Assembly: GCA_946807835.1 (NCBI GenBank)
Contig: OX327690.1
Coordinates: 18,386,501-18,450,500 of the forward strand
Direction: 5' to 3'
Length of the DNA: 64,000 bases
Origin: Ailanthus altissimus
Lineage: Eukaryota > Streptophyta > Magnoliopsida > Sapindales > Simaroubaceae
In this document: positions 48,319-60,090 of the stretch, one piece after another
Position numbering within the stretch: the first letter of the stretch is position 1
Layout of the letters: each line of letters opens with the position of its first letter
Position numbers and translations under genes: made by a program
Notes under the pieces: model-generated
What the model saw: the letters and a program-made list of their open reading frames with translations, nothing else
Database searches by the model: none
What the model was told of the DNA's origin: nothing

Positions 48319-50100
48319 TAGAAAGATAATTCATACTTCCACTACATTTTCTAAACACACATGCTTTCTCTTTATTCTTAATCAAATTAGATTATTTGAT
48401 TATCTCATCAAAATGAAGAGTTTAACATACTACAATATCCAATATAAATTCGAATTAACTTTAGTATGTTTATTGGTGAAAGGTTTCCTCATAATCGATC
48501 CCAGATCGTTGAGGGTAACCTTTTATGTCAATGGGGCTTTTAAAGACATTTACCTGCTTTTGGGCCCCACACTTGTGTGGGTAAACTCTTTTACAACCAA
48601 TAAGAACAATTCTTATATGAATCACAACCAAGTCCTAGACTTGAATATCATGCTTAAAGCTAATTTTTGAATTTTCTGGCATATTGTCAATTTCCTTAAA
48701 CGATGTCTAATATCGTTTAACTATAAGTCATAGGATCCTTTTTTTTCAACTAAGAAAAACATTAAAAACACCTTTTGGGTATGTAATATACCTAACAGGT
48801 AGTTTTTCATATCCTTATATGGCCTACGGGAAAGTGTGTTAAAGGTATTTAACTCAATTGATCTTTAAGTTCCATTTTCGGTTCATAAAACTGATATCCA
48901 TAGAACATTTGGGATATCCTTTGAGCCGATATTGGCACCCCTTTAGGTCCAAGTATATACTATTGCACAACCCTTATGCAAGTAGAATAACCCTAAATCT
49001 TAACATACGTAAGATTCTATTTCCTTCTAGTTTATATCTCATATATAGTAGAAGGAACAATTTACAATGGAACCTTATTCAATAGATGAGTAACAGTTTC
49101 TAGAGCATAACCCTTTAGATATTTTAGAAGATTGGTAAAGCTTAATATCGATCGGACTATATCTAATAAAGTCCGATTTCTCTATACTTCCAAAACATAT
49201 TTATGTTAAGGAGTATCTAGAGAATTATATTGAGTTAGAATCTCATTCTCTTTAAAATAATACGTGAATTTACTGCTTATGTATAAACAGCCTCGATCTA
49301 ATCAAAGGTGTTTAATATACTTCTACTAGTCGATATTCTTTGAACACTTCAAAATTATCGACCTATGTTTTTCTAGAAACACATGTCTGTATCGTGACAA
49401 ATCACGATAAAGATATCGAAGTATTGAAACTTACCAATGGCAGTATAATTCATTAGATCATATACATTACTATGTATTAGTTCTAATAAGCCAGTGGCTT
49501 GATGTCTAACACCAATAAAATTATTTAGTCAACTTCCCTTGAATACGAGATTCATAAACTGGTCAAGGTTCTATGGTCAGATCAAACATTTAATCATCCT
49601 TAACCAGACGGGGTAGTCATCTTATGGCTACTTGACCTAATCACTTATGCCACAATTCTTCATTATTCAAAGTTTTTGAACTTTTATTTGTTCTATTCAC
49701 CTAGACATTTTTATGTATTACTCGTTGTTTGTCATTTATAAATGCCATTTAATTGACTGACATTTAGTTAGCAAAATATTATCGTTATCATATAAACACG
49801 AGGAACTATTCTTAATGTATGTATGGTAACCCTCTCTATATAACACAGAGAGCGATATATTTCACCTTACTATTCATGGCACAAAATAACAACAATACAA
49901 CATAAGGCTTTTACTAAAATAGAGAAGTGACTTAAAAGTCCTAACAGCTACCATGTACAAGTAATCTATATTTTCTACGTGCAGCTGTACTTCTCATTTC
50001 ATCGTTTTCTAGTATTGCTTAAATTATGCAACATCTTGCATATGTGAGAAGGATAGGAGATATCTCATATCCCTATGCCTCTACACATCATTTGCATATA
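47420..50100 (-). pseudogene. Decayed Copia polyprotein
   Basis: Readable pieces on -, from N- to C-terminal. GAG-pre-integrase at about 49655-49570 (LWHK, a stop, LGQVAIR, then LPRLVKDD). Start of reverse transcriptase at 48520-48482 (GYPQRSGIDYEET, identical to the usual Copia motif). RNase H region at 47790-47690 (STSDYVLLLNGTKTL). C-terminal LLKPRYHIIKYILANRDV at about 47530-47480. Many stops and shifts separate them. The YVDD box and the integrase DDE residues were not located by eye. The plus-strand open frame at 48035-48670 is an overlapping artefact. Confidence 0.8.
48285..48314. repeat. (TA)n microsatellite
   Basis: About 15 TA units within the Copia internal region. Confidence 0.95.
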
Positions 50101-50805
50101 AAATATCATTTATCGGTAAACAGGTATCTAAGAGTTTTATCTTTTCTAAGTTAAGGTTCTTTGAATAATAACTCTTATTATTAAAACCTTACTAATAATG
50201 GAAACACTTTCCATTGCATATCATTCTCTATATCTATTTTAGATATATAAAATAAAATTTAGATAAAGCATTATACTACTTGTACATCTCATGTGCATAT
50301 GCTTTCACTGAAGATCATTAGAAAGGTTAGGATATATAATTTAATTTTCAAATTATTCTTAATCTTTTTCTGACAATCTATCGTCTCTTCTCAAGAGACA
50401 TTATCAGAAACATTTCTTTTTAATATCTATTGATCTATTATATATCTATATATTTCTTTCAATCTAGAACAATTCTTAGATCATAAGCAAGTCTTAATAA
50501 TTTTCGGTACCTTATAGATTATGTGCTTAATCAAGTATATAAACGGGTTGCTCATAATCTGCTTATCTCTATAAGTTACTAATCTTATCACTATAAGATA
50601 AAATGGAGATGTTTAGTGGAATATTTTTAATTATTAATAAATAACGTTTTAGATCATGAATATAACTATTATACAATTTTTAATCTAAAGATGCCCTTCC
50701 ACTGTTTTACATAATTCCTTAAATCTCTCAAAAGGAAAAAATGATAGTTTAATCTTTTAAACTGTACAACGGGAAATAGACCCCATTGGCATTTTACTCA
50801 AGCCG

Positions 50806-51090
50806 CACACTTTAGCGATCTTGGCCTTTGTAAACCCAAAAGGTAGACAACTCTTGCTAATTGTATCTCATACAACTCTTACTACTAACCCTAAATACAC
50901 ATTATCCGCACACTTTAGTGATCTAAGATAATTGTATTTCAGATTAACTTGTCAATCATCAAATATATGTTACCAATATTATCCGTACACTTTAGCGATC
51001 TAAGATAGCATTTTTACATATATTTGTCTCATCTCATGTTTAACCAGCATAGCCCGAATCACCCTGACCAATCCCTTACACTTTAGCGAT
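50806..51090 (-). repeat. Four spaced copies of a CACTTTAGCGATC word
   Basis: (T/A)CACTTTAG(C/T)GAT(C/A) occurs at 50806, 50909, 50986 and 51076 in the 5' part of the Copia internal region, the middle two followed by TAAGATA. Spacing is about 75-105 bp. Function unknown. Confidence 0.8.
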
Positions 51091-51539
51091 ATTGAGAATG
51101 ACCAAAAATGACCCGTCTAATACCGTATTGATAAGAAAGATCATTGTATAATATTATCTCATAATATGATACTTATTCAATCTGATTAAGAGAGATTTAA
51201 TTTTTTTATAAAAATTATTATTTATATATTTTTAAATAAATAATGATAATAATAACTTTTCGCATCTCATACGAATCTAATTCATAATTAAATTATTTAT
51301 TTACGTAAGCACAACTAACCCCCACCAATAGGGCTCCCATTATGTTTAACAACGTAAACAAATCATTTGTAATTTTAATACAATAATATAACACTTATAA
51401 TTGTATTAAAAATACTTTATTTACAAAAATTGCAAATACAAGTATTATGTTTGGAATGATTAGCGTTAAAAACTAAAAGTTCTAACATTATACAATATTC
51501 TACAAAAAAAAATTTCTTTTTTAAAAATTTTTTTTTTTG

Positions 51540-51640
51540 CTAAGCACCGGGGTGTTGGGACCTGAACGCCGCGACGCTCAAGTCAGAACCTCCGCGTTGC
51601 AATGCTCAGATTTGGGCGCCGCGGCGCTAGACGTTGTAAC
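51540..51640. repeat. GC-rich island in the Copia leader
   Basis: Words such as gcgccgcggcgct and gaacgccgcgacgct stand out in AT-rich DNA. It occupies the same place relative to the primer site as the array at 12690-12965 in the truncated relative. Confidence 0.7.
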
Positions 51641-51734
51641 AGTGTTTCGACCCTTTAGAAACTGTTTTCCACCCCCAATTTTTATTATTTTCTCATAGGC
51701 ATCAATTCCAAACATCATCACACTTCAATTCTAA

Positions 51735-52080
51735 ACATTAACATGTTCAAGAATATAACACTATGTTCATCATCATGCTTAAATATCAAACATCACCATG
51801 TTCAAATTTAAACATCACCATATTAACATATTCAACAACAAGAATACAACAATATGTTCATCATCATGCTTAAATATCAAACATCACCATGTTCAAATTT
51901 AAACAACATCAAGTTGTTTAAATATACAACATCACCATGTTAACATATTCAACAACAAGAATACAACAATATGTTCATCATCATGCTTAAATATCAAACA
52001 TCACCATGTTCAAATTTAAACATCATCAAGTTGTTTAAATATACAACATCACCATGTTAACATATTCAACAACAAGAATT
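51735..52080. repeat. 117-bp tandem repeat in the Copia leader
   Basis: About three units. The marker agaatacaacaatatgttca is at 51841 and 51958, and the related agaattatcat at 52075, each 117 bp apart. Units contain caacatcaccatgtt and atgttcatcatcatgctt. It lies 20-380 bp from the primer site. Confidence 0.9.
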
Positions 52081-52098
52081 ATCATATACTCAATTTAA

Positions 52099-52113
52099 CA
52101 TGCTTTGATACCA
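52099..52113 (-). other. Primer-binding site (initiator tRNA-Met type) of the Copia element
   Basis: On the element strand it reads TGGTATCAAAGCATG, close to the classic TGGTATCAGAGC, two bases inside the 5' LTR. Confidence 0.85.
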
Positions 52114-52115
52114 TT

Positions 52116-54604
52116 TGTTGGGTGTTGTATTATTGAGTGTGTGATAATTCGAGTGTATACGTAATTTCAAAAATTACTATATGCGCAGCGGAAGTATGTT
52201 ACAAAAATATACCATTTTTAACAATTTCAACATATATCACATATATGTATAAGTATAACAATTATACAATTTATAAACTTGATGAACAATTGTATCACAT
52301 ATATGAACAAGTATAACAATTATACAAAATATATATGATGAACAATATTGTACTAAAAATATAATGTAAAATACTCACCTAATGAAGGTAGTTTTACAAA
52401 TTCTTCAAGTCCTTCAATAATCCATGTGAAGAGCTCACCTTGAAGTATATGTTGAACAATTCTAGTCTATAACTTTTGGTGGAATTAAGGAGCTAGAATG
52501 GTAGCTTAGTGTTTAGAATTTTCAGCATTTGTATTCAAACTCTTTTGAATACAATTTTTGTTTCATAAACATGAACATTATTTAGCCATCCATGGAAGAT
52601 GAGAGGAAGATGAAGTTTTCTCTTGTTCTTGTTAATAACTCCTTACTAACATAACAAGAATCATTTTTCTCTATTGTAATTTACAATTTTTCTAAGCATG
52701 TAGAAATCTGAAAAATTACAAAATAACTTCACCTTGTATTCTTTCAACTCCTTGAAAGGAAAATTGAGACCAAAATTGTCTCTCTCTCTTTCTCCATCTT
52801 GCTTGGCCAAATTCTTCTTCTTGCAAGAATGAATTCAATTCATTTGTTTTGCCAAAAATTCATTTTGTTTATTCAACACTTTGATTAAACAAAAATAAAC
52901 AAAATGAAGTGCTCCATCAATTTTATTGTTGGTCTCCCACTTAGAATTAATTAAACCAAGCACTAAAATAATGATCACCTAAATTAATCTTTACCTAACA
53001 ATTATAATTACTTTAATTATAATGGGTAATTAAATGGCCAACATCTAAGCCCCTCATTGTATTAAAATACAATGCCATGATCTATATATATTATAATATT
53101 ATCTAATAATATAATAATAATATATGATTTAATTATTCAAAACAATTTTGAATAATTACTTTTTACCTTACTAATTTTTACTACCATTATTAAATGGTAA
53201 AAAGATAAAATCAAATCATGGAACAAATTTTGTCATTTGTTAATATTCTATTAATTAACAACCCTTGTTAATTAATTAATTGATGTACTTAACAATTAAG
53301 TCTTGACAAATGTACAATCTGAGGGATTCCTAAACAATCGTTCTCTTTTACTGAAATTTATTGAATCGAACTATTCAATTCAATCCGCTACCCCAGTGCG
53401 CAACGAGTACACTTCATATTGTGAGACTCTCTAGGTCTACACCTAATTTGTCATATAGAGCTCCTCCATACGTCCATGAACAATGTCTTACACACACGTT
53501 ACAGATATTACAAATTAGTATGTTAGACTATGCAATTTGAGGTTATTACATATTCGTATAATCCTTCCATCATTTATATCCTTGAAGAGCATAGATATAG
53601 ATCATCACCGTCAAATCTCTTATTTGCTCAACCATTAACTTATCTCCAAATTTATATTTCATTAAACAATATCCACAAACACTTTTGTTATATTGTTTAT
53701 TCCTTCAGAATATTTTTTCTGAGGTATATGCTTGCGGCCATAAGTCTTTCTGAAATATAATCTCGGAGCATTAGGATATACAACCCACTCATATGAGCTA
53801 ACGGATCCCATATCTACGCACACCGGACTCCATGAGCATCAAACCATACCCAGCGACACTCAGCGGTCAGACCATGAAAGGTTTCTGACATGTATGAAAT
53901 CAAAGCATGGTGGATCACTCACAAGCCTACCGTGGCACTCAGGTCAAAGGACCACAAATACTACTCAACTTGGAAGACCTTCCATTGACGGCTATATGAG
54001 ATGTCTATTGGATGTCTTCATGAGTCTGTTCAATATCCAGTCCTTACTGAATACCTGTATCTCTATACGAGCTTCCTATTAAGCTCATGGTTTGCTAAGA
54101 CTAACCATCTGGATCATCCAGATATAGACATACATTAATCTATATTAATAGGTTCCACCGATAGACCCACATCGATGAAATTAGATCAGGAACATTACAT
54201 TCGAGAACATACTTGCATAATGACATTTTCTAGCACCATCTACAACTCATTGCAGCTATGTCATTACTAATATTTTCTCAGGTCATTGTCCCATTCTAGA
54301 CAAGGCTCTAATTCTTTAGATTTCGTTAATTCTTATAAACTTACTAACTCTTAGTACCACTAACTCTTAGTGTTTATAACTATTAGCATTGCTAACTATT
54401 AGTGTTGCTAACTCTTAGCCCTGGTCCAAACTCGTTTAGACCAGATTTGAACTCATTCAGATCATACAATGTCTGAAACGTTACAAGCATCTTACCATTT
54501 AATAATAAATAATATTAACGATTTTATTAGAAATAATAATTGTATAAATACTATCACTATATATTTATACAAAATGGGATGACACGTAAGCACAAATCCC
54601 AACA
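52116..54604 (-). repeat. 5' LTR of the Copia element
   Basis: 2489 bp, TGTTGGGTGTTG to ATCCCAACA, nearly identical to 44859-47341. It contains the conserved core at 53390-54150 and a small extra repeat (gctaactattagtg) near 54385-54410. Confidence 0.92.
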
Positions 54605-54609
54605 ATAAG

Positions 54610-55350
54610 GAACTCTACTCTTTAACCTTGTGTTGATTTATTGGAATCAATTTATGAAGGTTTTAAGCCTTGGAACAAACGTGGAGTGCTAATTTGCTTG
54701 GGTTTTGATGAAGAACATGAGAAAAAAGTGAGGAATAAGTTATCATGTTTGCTAAGAAAGAGCTAGAGCAAAATATGATGGTTAAAAATCATGTTTCAAA
54801 AGTGAAATGAGTTTTTTATGAGGCTAAAATTTTGTATTAGGTCAAGATTTCCTATTTGACCATTTTTCCTCCTAGAATTTAATTTATTTAAAGAGTTTTA
54901 TATTCGCTAAAAGAGTAAAATGAATTAAATAAATAAAAGAGATAAGACACTGATTTTATTTTAAATAAAAGACTATTATGTTAATTAGCTACTTTATCAA
55001 ATAAGGAACTTATTTATTCTTATTTTAGAAAGATTATAAAGACCAAAAAGTATCTTTATTAGGTTTATGTTTCTCTATTAGCTTTAATAACACAAGATTA
55101 TTTTTGTTTAATACTAAGTTTTCTCTCAAGTGAGCTTTAGTTTAAGGGTTCACATACTTTAAGTCTTTCTTTGTGCAATCATATGCCTACTCAGAACCGA
55201 CATGTTAGGCTTTGTTAAGTGGTGGTAGGCCTATGTGTAACTTTATTCTAACAAACTTAAACATATGTATTAGCTTGAAATTGGGCCTTTATGGATTTTT
55301 GTACAATTGTAACATTAATATTTTAGATAATATTCATGTCTATATTAAAA
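54610..55350 (+). repeat. Repeat family D, copy 1, right part
   Basis: Continues copy 1 after the Copia insertion: cttatttattctta, aaagtatctttattaggttt, atgtttctctattagctt, gggttcacatactttaagtc, ttgggcctttatgg. It aligns with about 56420-56830 and 63050-63450. Confidence 0.7.
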
Positions 55351-55789
55351 TCTCATTAAAAAAAAGTTAAAAAATATTTGAAAAAAAAAATTCTCTTTAG
55401 TAATAGAAAACTCTTTTAACTAATGGAAAAAAACCATATCAAATGAATATTTAAAAAAATAGTATTATACATGTACAAACTAATTATATAAATTTACTTA
55501 TATTAATTGACATGGTATGACATGATTAGAATGATAAATACAATAAACTATAGTAAATAATATGATAATAATTTAACTAATTTTACTATGTTACGTCAGA
55601 TAAAATGAATGAGTTTGTATAATTTAATTTATATGTATAATATGATTCTAATAGAAAATATAAAGTTGAGTAACGTCATTTGTAATTAATTTTATGAAAA
55701 AAGAAATACAAAAGATTCAAGCATTACATCTTAACATTGATTAATAATAACATATTAATCAATAATATGATTTATAATTGAAAAAGAAT
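55351..55789. other. AT-rich spacer between D copies 1 and 2
   Basis: Nothing recognised. Confidence 0.5.
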
Positions 55790-56830
55790 ATTGTCTTAGA
55801 TAGAATACCTAAGATCACAACATAAGAGGATATCACTAGTTGTAGTGATATCAGGATACGTGGATATTGTATATAAGATAAGAGAACAATTGTTGTAAAA
55901 ATGAGCAAGCCTAGGGCTCGAATACTAGATCTCAACCTCTTCACCTTTGTTGAGTTTAGGAATAATGCCACCATGCCCTTGAGGAGCTCCTGGAGTCCAA
56001 GAGACATGGTGTTGTGAATTTACTCTGACAATATTGGGCTTGAAGCCTTATTAGCCAAATAAATTTAATCTTAAGCCATAGAGGTACAAGAGTCGTGTTT
56101 CATAATAAATAATAGAGAAACACGGTAAAAAAGAGAACTCGCCTCTTAAACTTTGTCTAGAATTTTGGTACTATATTTTTATTATTATGACACTAAAATT
56201 TGTACAAAGCTAAGGGGATATGAGTGGGCATGAAGGAAAATGCTAAAAGAGTGTGAAAAAGGCATGTCGTGTTTGAAAATTGTGAGTTATAATGAATTGT
56301 GATATGATTTTACATGAAAAAGAAGAATTCTATAAGATTAGAATTTTGTACTATATTAGGACTCCTTACTTGGCCCCTAATTCTGCTAAAATATAGATTA
56401 TTTAATAAGTTTGCCTTAGTTAAAAGAGATTTTTTTTTGTGAAAAATACAAGGAATAAAATATAAATTTTATTTTAAATTAAACCCTAATGTATTAATTA
56501 CTTACCATATTAAATAAGAAACTTACCGTTTTAATTTTAGGACTCCAAGGGCCACAAGGTATTTTATTAGGCTTATGTTTCTCTATTAGCCCTTGTCACA
56601 TGGGCTTATGCTTATTCAGGCTAAATTTTCCTCCTAGTAGTTTTAGCCTAGAGGTTCATATGCTTTGAGCCTTACTTAGTGTAACTCTATACTTGCTAAA
56701 CCACATAAAATAGCTTAAGTCCAAGTGCTTTACTTTGTTTGACATATCTAATCAAGTATATGGGCTTGAACTTGGACCTTTTATACATTTTTTACACTCA
56801 AACCCCTTGATAATATGGGTTATGTAATGC
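55790..56830 (+). repeat. Repeat family D, copy 2 (possible left LTR)
   Basis: About 1.0 kb in direct orientation with copy 3. Shared blocks: tagaatacctaag/tagaatacttgag, tagtgatatca, gatctcaacctcttcacc, ttgaagccttatta, taaataatagagaaacac, aggcttatgtttctctattagcc, tagaggttcatatgctttgagcc. Confidence 0.7.
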
Positions 56831-57092
56831 AAGCAAAACAAGTCGTATGATCAATAAAACTTCAAAGTTCTATCCTAAATCCTTTTCTGTTATAACTGAC
56901 AACTTGATTTCTTACGTGTTTTGAGGTTTTATTTTTATCATTCTTGGAGTGTCAGAGGTAGATTTACCATACGGCTATGTAGACTATTCTTCCTTCTAGG
57001 CAAATTGACTAACCATTTCACCTCATTTAAGGTAATAGTATTTTAATAGCTCGTAAATTTTAGACGAGGCTAGCTATTATTTTAGCTTGCCT

Positions 57093-57101
57093 ATAAAAGA
57101 G
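57093..57101 (+). promoter_or_regulatory. TATA-box-like CTATAAAAG
   Basis: Sits just after repeat D copy 2, followed by a pyrimidine-rich tract (57110-57520) and then a short frame starting ATGGCATTTTCTTC near 57526. A promoter role is suggested by position only. Confidence 0.3.
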
Positions 57102-57519
57102 TTTTGTCCTACTTTTTTCACACTTACTCTTTGTTATCTTCATTCCCAAAACTTATTTTCTTACTTTCACTTCTTTTTTTTTGTTTTTATCTTTTTATTT
57201 GTACACATTTTTTATCATTGTCTATTTATTTGGAATATTTTATATTTTTTGTGGTCCTCTATAATAATTGGTTAATGCTTTATGCCTTTTTCATGATTAT
57301 CATAAAAAGTTTTTTTTTAGTATGAATTTTGTGATTATACCTTTGTTATTGTTTATATATATTTTTTCTTATTTGATTGGAAATTTGCATCTAACCATGC
57401 TCCAATTATGTTTTCTTTGCATTTTTTTTTTATGTTTCTTGATTTGTATGTCCCATTTCATGCTTTTTTTTAATTATTATTTTGTGTGCTTAATTATGCT
57501 TTTTTTTAAAAACATTTGT

Positions 57520-57836
57520 GTAGATTATGGCATTTTCTTCAAAATTCATGAAATCATCCTCTAAGCCACATACTCTTGATAAGGTTTATGACCACTTATT
57601 TGATACCAATGATGATCTTGTAGTCAAGATGGAGTCCTAAGTTGATTCTTTGAGTGTTGATGGTCTTTTTAAAGAACAGTTATAAGGTTTATGACCACTT
57701 ATTTTATACTAATAATAATCTTGTAGTCAATATAAAGTCCCAGGTTAACCTTTTGAGTGTTGAGGGCCTTTTTAAATAAGAATTGATCTCTGCCTAGTTG
57801 ATCCCTTCAAGCTCAATTTTATTTTAGACATATTCT
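57520..57836 (+). pseudogene. N-terminal part of a decayed transposon gene (possibly plant-mobile-domain type)
   Basis: A frame beginning MAFSSKFMKSSSKPH and continuing LDKVYDHLFDTNDD breaks at a stop near 57638. A segment of about 105 bp is then repeated in tandem (57577-57681 and 57684-57783; ggtttatgaccacttatt in both). The solo LTR at 57837 interrupts it; the reading resumes at 60091. Confidence 0.45.
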
Positions 57837-60090
57837 TATTAGGGTTGGTGCTTACGTGCCATCCCTATATGTATATATACTTATGTATTTATACATGTGT
57901 ACATTCTCATTAAATCGGTTATACTTATTTTAAATGGTACTATGCAATGTAACATTATAGACATTGTATGATCTGAAAGAGTTCAAATTTGATCTAAAGG
58001 AGTTTAGATAAAGGCCCATAGTTAGCCACGCTGAGAGATATAAATACTAAATGTTAGCATAGCTAATTGTTAGCTAGTTATAATACTCAGGGGAGATCCA
58101 AGAGTTGAAGCCTTGTCTGTAATGGAACATAGACTTGGGAATATACTAGTAACTGCATAGTTGCAAGAATTGCAATCAGGTGCTAGAAAATGTAAGTTAC
58201 GCAAGTATGTTCTCAAATATTGTCTTTGATATATTTTTGTCGATGCGGATCTGTCGGTAGATATTTTTATAAAAAATCAGCATATATCATATTTATAGGG
58301 TATAAATGGTTTTTCCTAGCCGACTGTAAGTTTAGAGCTCGTATTGACATATAGGTATCTAGTTAAGACTGGATATAAGACAGACTCATGAGGGTCTTCG
58401 ATAGATACCTTATGTAAGCTATCAACGGATGATCTTCTCGAGTTGAGTAGTATATGTGGTCATTTGACCTGAATGCCACGGTGGGCTTGTAAGTGATCCA
58501 CCATACTTTGGTTCCACGCATGTCACAGACCTTTCATGGTGTGACCGCTAGGTGTCACTAGGTATGGTCCGATACTTATGGAGTCTGGTGTGTACAGATA
58601 TGGGATTCGTCAGCTCGCATAGGGAGTTAGATATCCAGATACTTTGAGACTGTATCTCAGAAAGTCTTTTGGCCATAAACATTAATCATGAGAAAGAGTT
58701 TCCGTCAGGGTGTAACAATATGGCACAGGAGTTTGCACATATTGTTCAGTGAGATACAAGTCTGGGGATATGATATAGATGAGCACATAAGAATTTGACA
58801 GTGATAATCTCTATCCCCGCACATCTAGGATATCATGACGGAAAAACTATACGTATGCATTGTGACATCAGCTTAGATGGTCGAAGTGCTAATTTATATT
58901 TTCGTGACGTGTGTGTGGGGCAATGTTCACGGACTTATAGAATAGTACCATTTGACGAATCGGGTGTGGACTTAGGGAGTCCTGCGATATGAAATGTATT
59001 CGTTATGTACTGGGGTAGCATGCCAGATTAAATTGTTTAATTTAGTAATATTCAGCATTGTTACAGAAATGTGTGCGTGTCTGTATTTAAGCGTTAAATA
59101 TAATAAATTAGCCAATAATTATTATTTATTAATTGTATAATGACACGTAGCGCATTGTGGTTTCTTGATTGAGTTTACCTAAGTGTGAGATTTGATGAGA
59201 CCACTAAAAAATAGACTTAATAACTATTTATGAGGGATAAATTGGTCATTTCACACAATAATTATTTAATTATTAAATAATCATAATATATCATTATTAT
59301 ATATTGTAATATATTATTATATTATATAATATTTATATTATTATTGATGACATATAGTTGTCATCCATTTTTTTATTTTTATAATATTATTTATTATAAT
59401 AATATTTTTTATCCATAAAGGTGGCCATGTGTTTTATTTATTATTATAATACCTTTGAGATTATATGTGTGTAAAATGGAGGATTCGGTAAGAGAGAAAA
59501 AGAAAATGAAATTAGTTCATTTTTTCTTCTTTGTGAGCTGAGAGAGAAATGAAAGTTTGTTTCATTTTCATTTCAATTGTTTCTTTGGAAAATAAAGCAA
59601 TTATTGCTTTATTTTCCAACATGGTGGTCGGGTATTTAGTGAAGAAATAAAGAGATTTAATCTCTTGTAAATTGGTTTCAAATGTTAAAATCAGTTTATA
59701 AATTATATTTATTATAGGCTATTAATTACAACAACCAAGAATTTATTTTATTGATCAAAGAGTTGATCAAGGAAAAAATAAATTCAAAAGGTTTAAAAGT
59801 TAAGCCCAATGCTGGATTTGGAGTTGCTTTTCTAGCTTACTAAGCCCACCGAGTTAGTGACTATAACTGCCAACAAGTTGGTCTCCATACGGACTCCTAG
59901 GATACACGTATATAATGTTACACGTTTCGATGATTTCTCAATATTTTAAATATATTAATGTAATTAATATATTATTTATTGTGTTTATTGTATAACTTAA
60001 TTATTTTACAACATTAAATATGTATGAGATACGTATATGCAATAAATACTATTGCACACACATACACCTACATATATTAGATCCTCTACA
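57837..60090 (+). mobile_element. Solo Copia-family LTR, plus orientation
   Basis: 2254 bp, reverse complement of the family at 13084 and 17511. It begins TATTAGGGTTGGTGC (TG mutated to TA) and ends GATCCTCTACA. Flanks attct (57832-57836) and attat (60091-60095) are a 5-bp target duplication with one change. Conserved core at 58380-58990. The open frame at 58795-58992 lies in that core and is not a protein family. Confidence 0.85.

Larger units (their letters stand above)
44859..54604 (-). mobile_element. Copia-type LTR retrotransposon, complete ends, decayed genes
   Basis: 9.7 kb with two long, very similar LTRs, inserted into repeat D copy 1. Flanks are atagg (44854-44858) and ataag (54605-54609), a 5-bp target duplication with one change. 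The primer site next to the right LTR and the purine tract next to the left LTR set the orientation to minus. The internal 4.8 kb contains recognisable but broken Copia domains in normal order (GAG-pre-integrase, reverse transcriptase, RNase H), and a long repetitive leader. Confidence 0.92.

Noticed and set aside
48035..48670. 211-codon plus-strand open frame
   Set aside because: It overlaps the minus-strand Copia pol remnant (GYPQRSGIDYEET read on -) and is driven partly by a (TA)n run (IYIYIYIY); no plausible protein.
51735..52080. CRISPR-like spaced repeats
   Set aside because: Units are contiguous 117-bp tandem copies in a plant retrotransposon leader, without short repeats separated by unique spacers.
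57087..57564. Three overlapping Phe/Leu-rich frames that look like membrane proteins
   Set aside because: They are translations of a T-rich tract; no start context or conserved motif.
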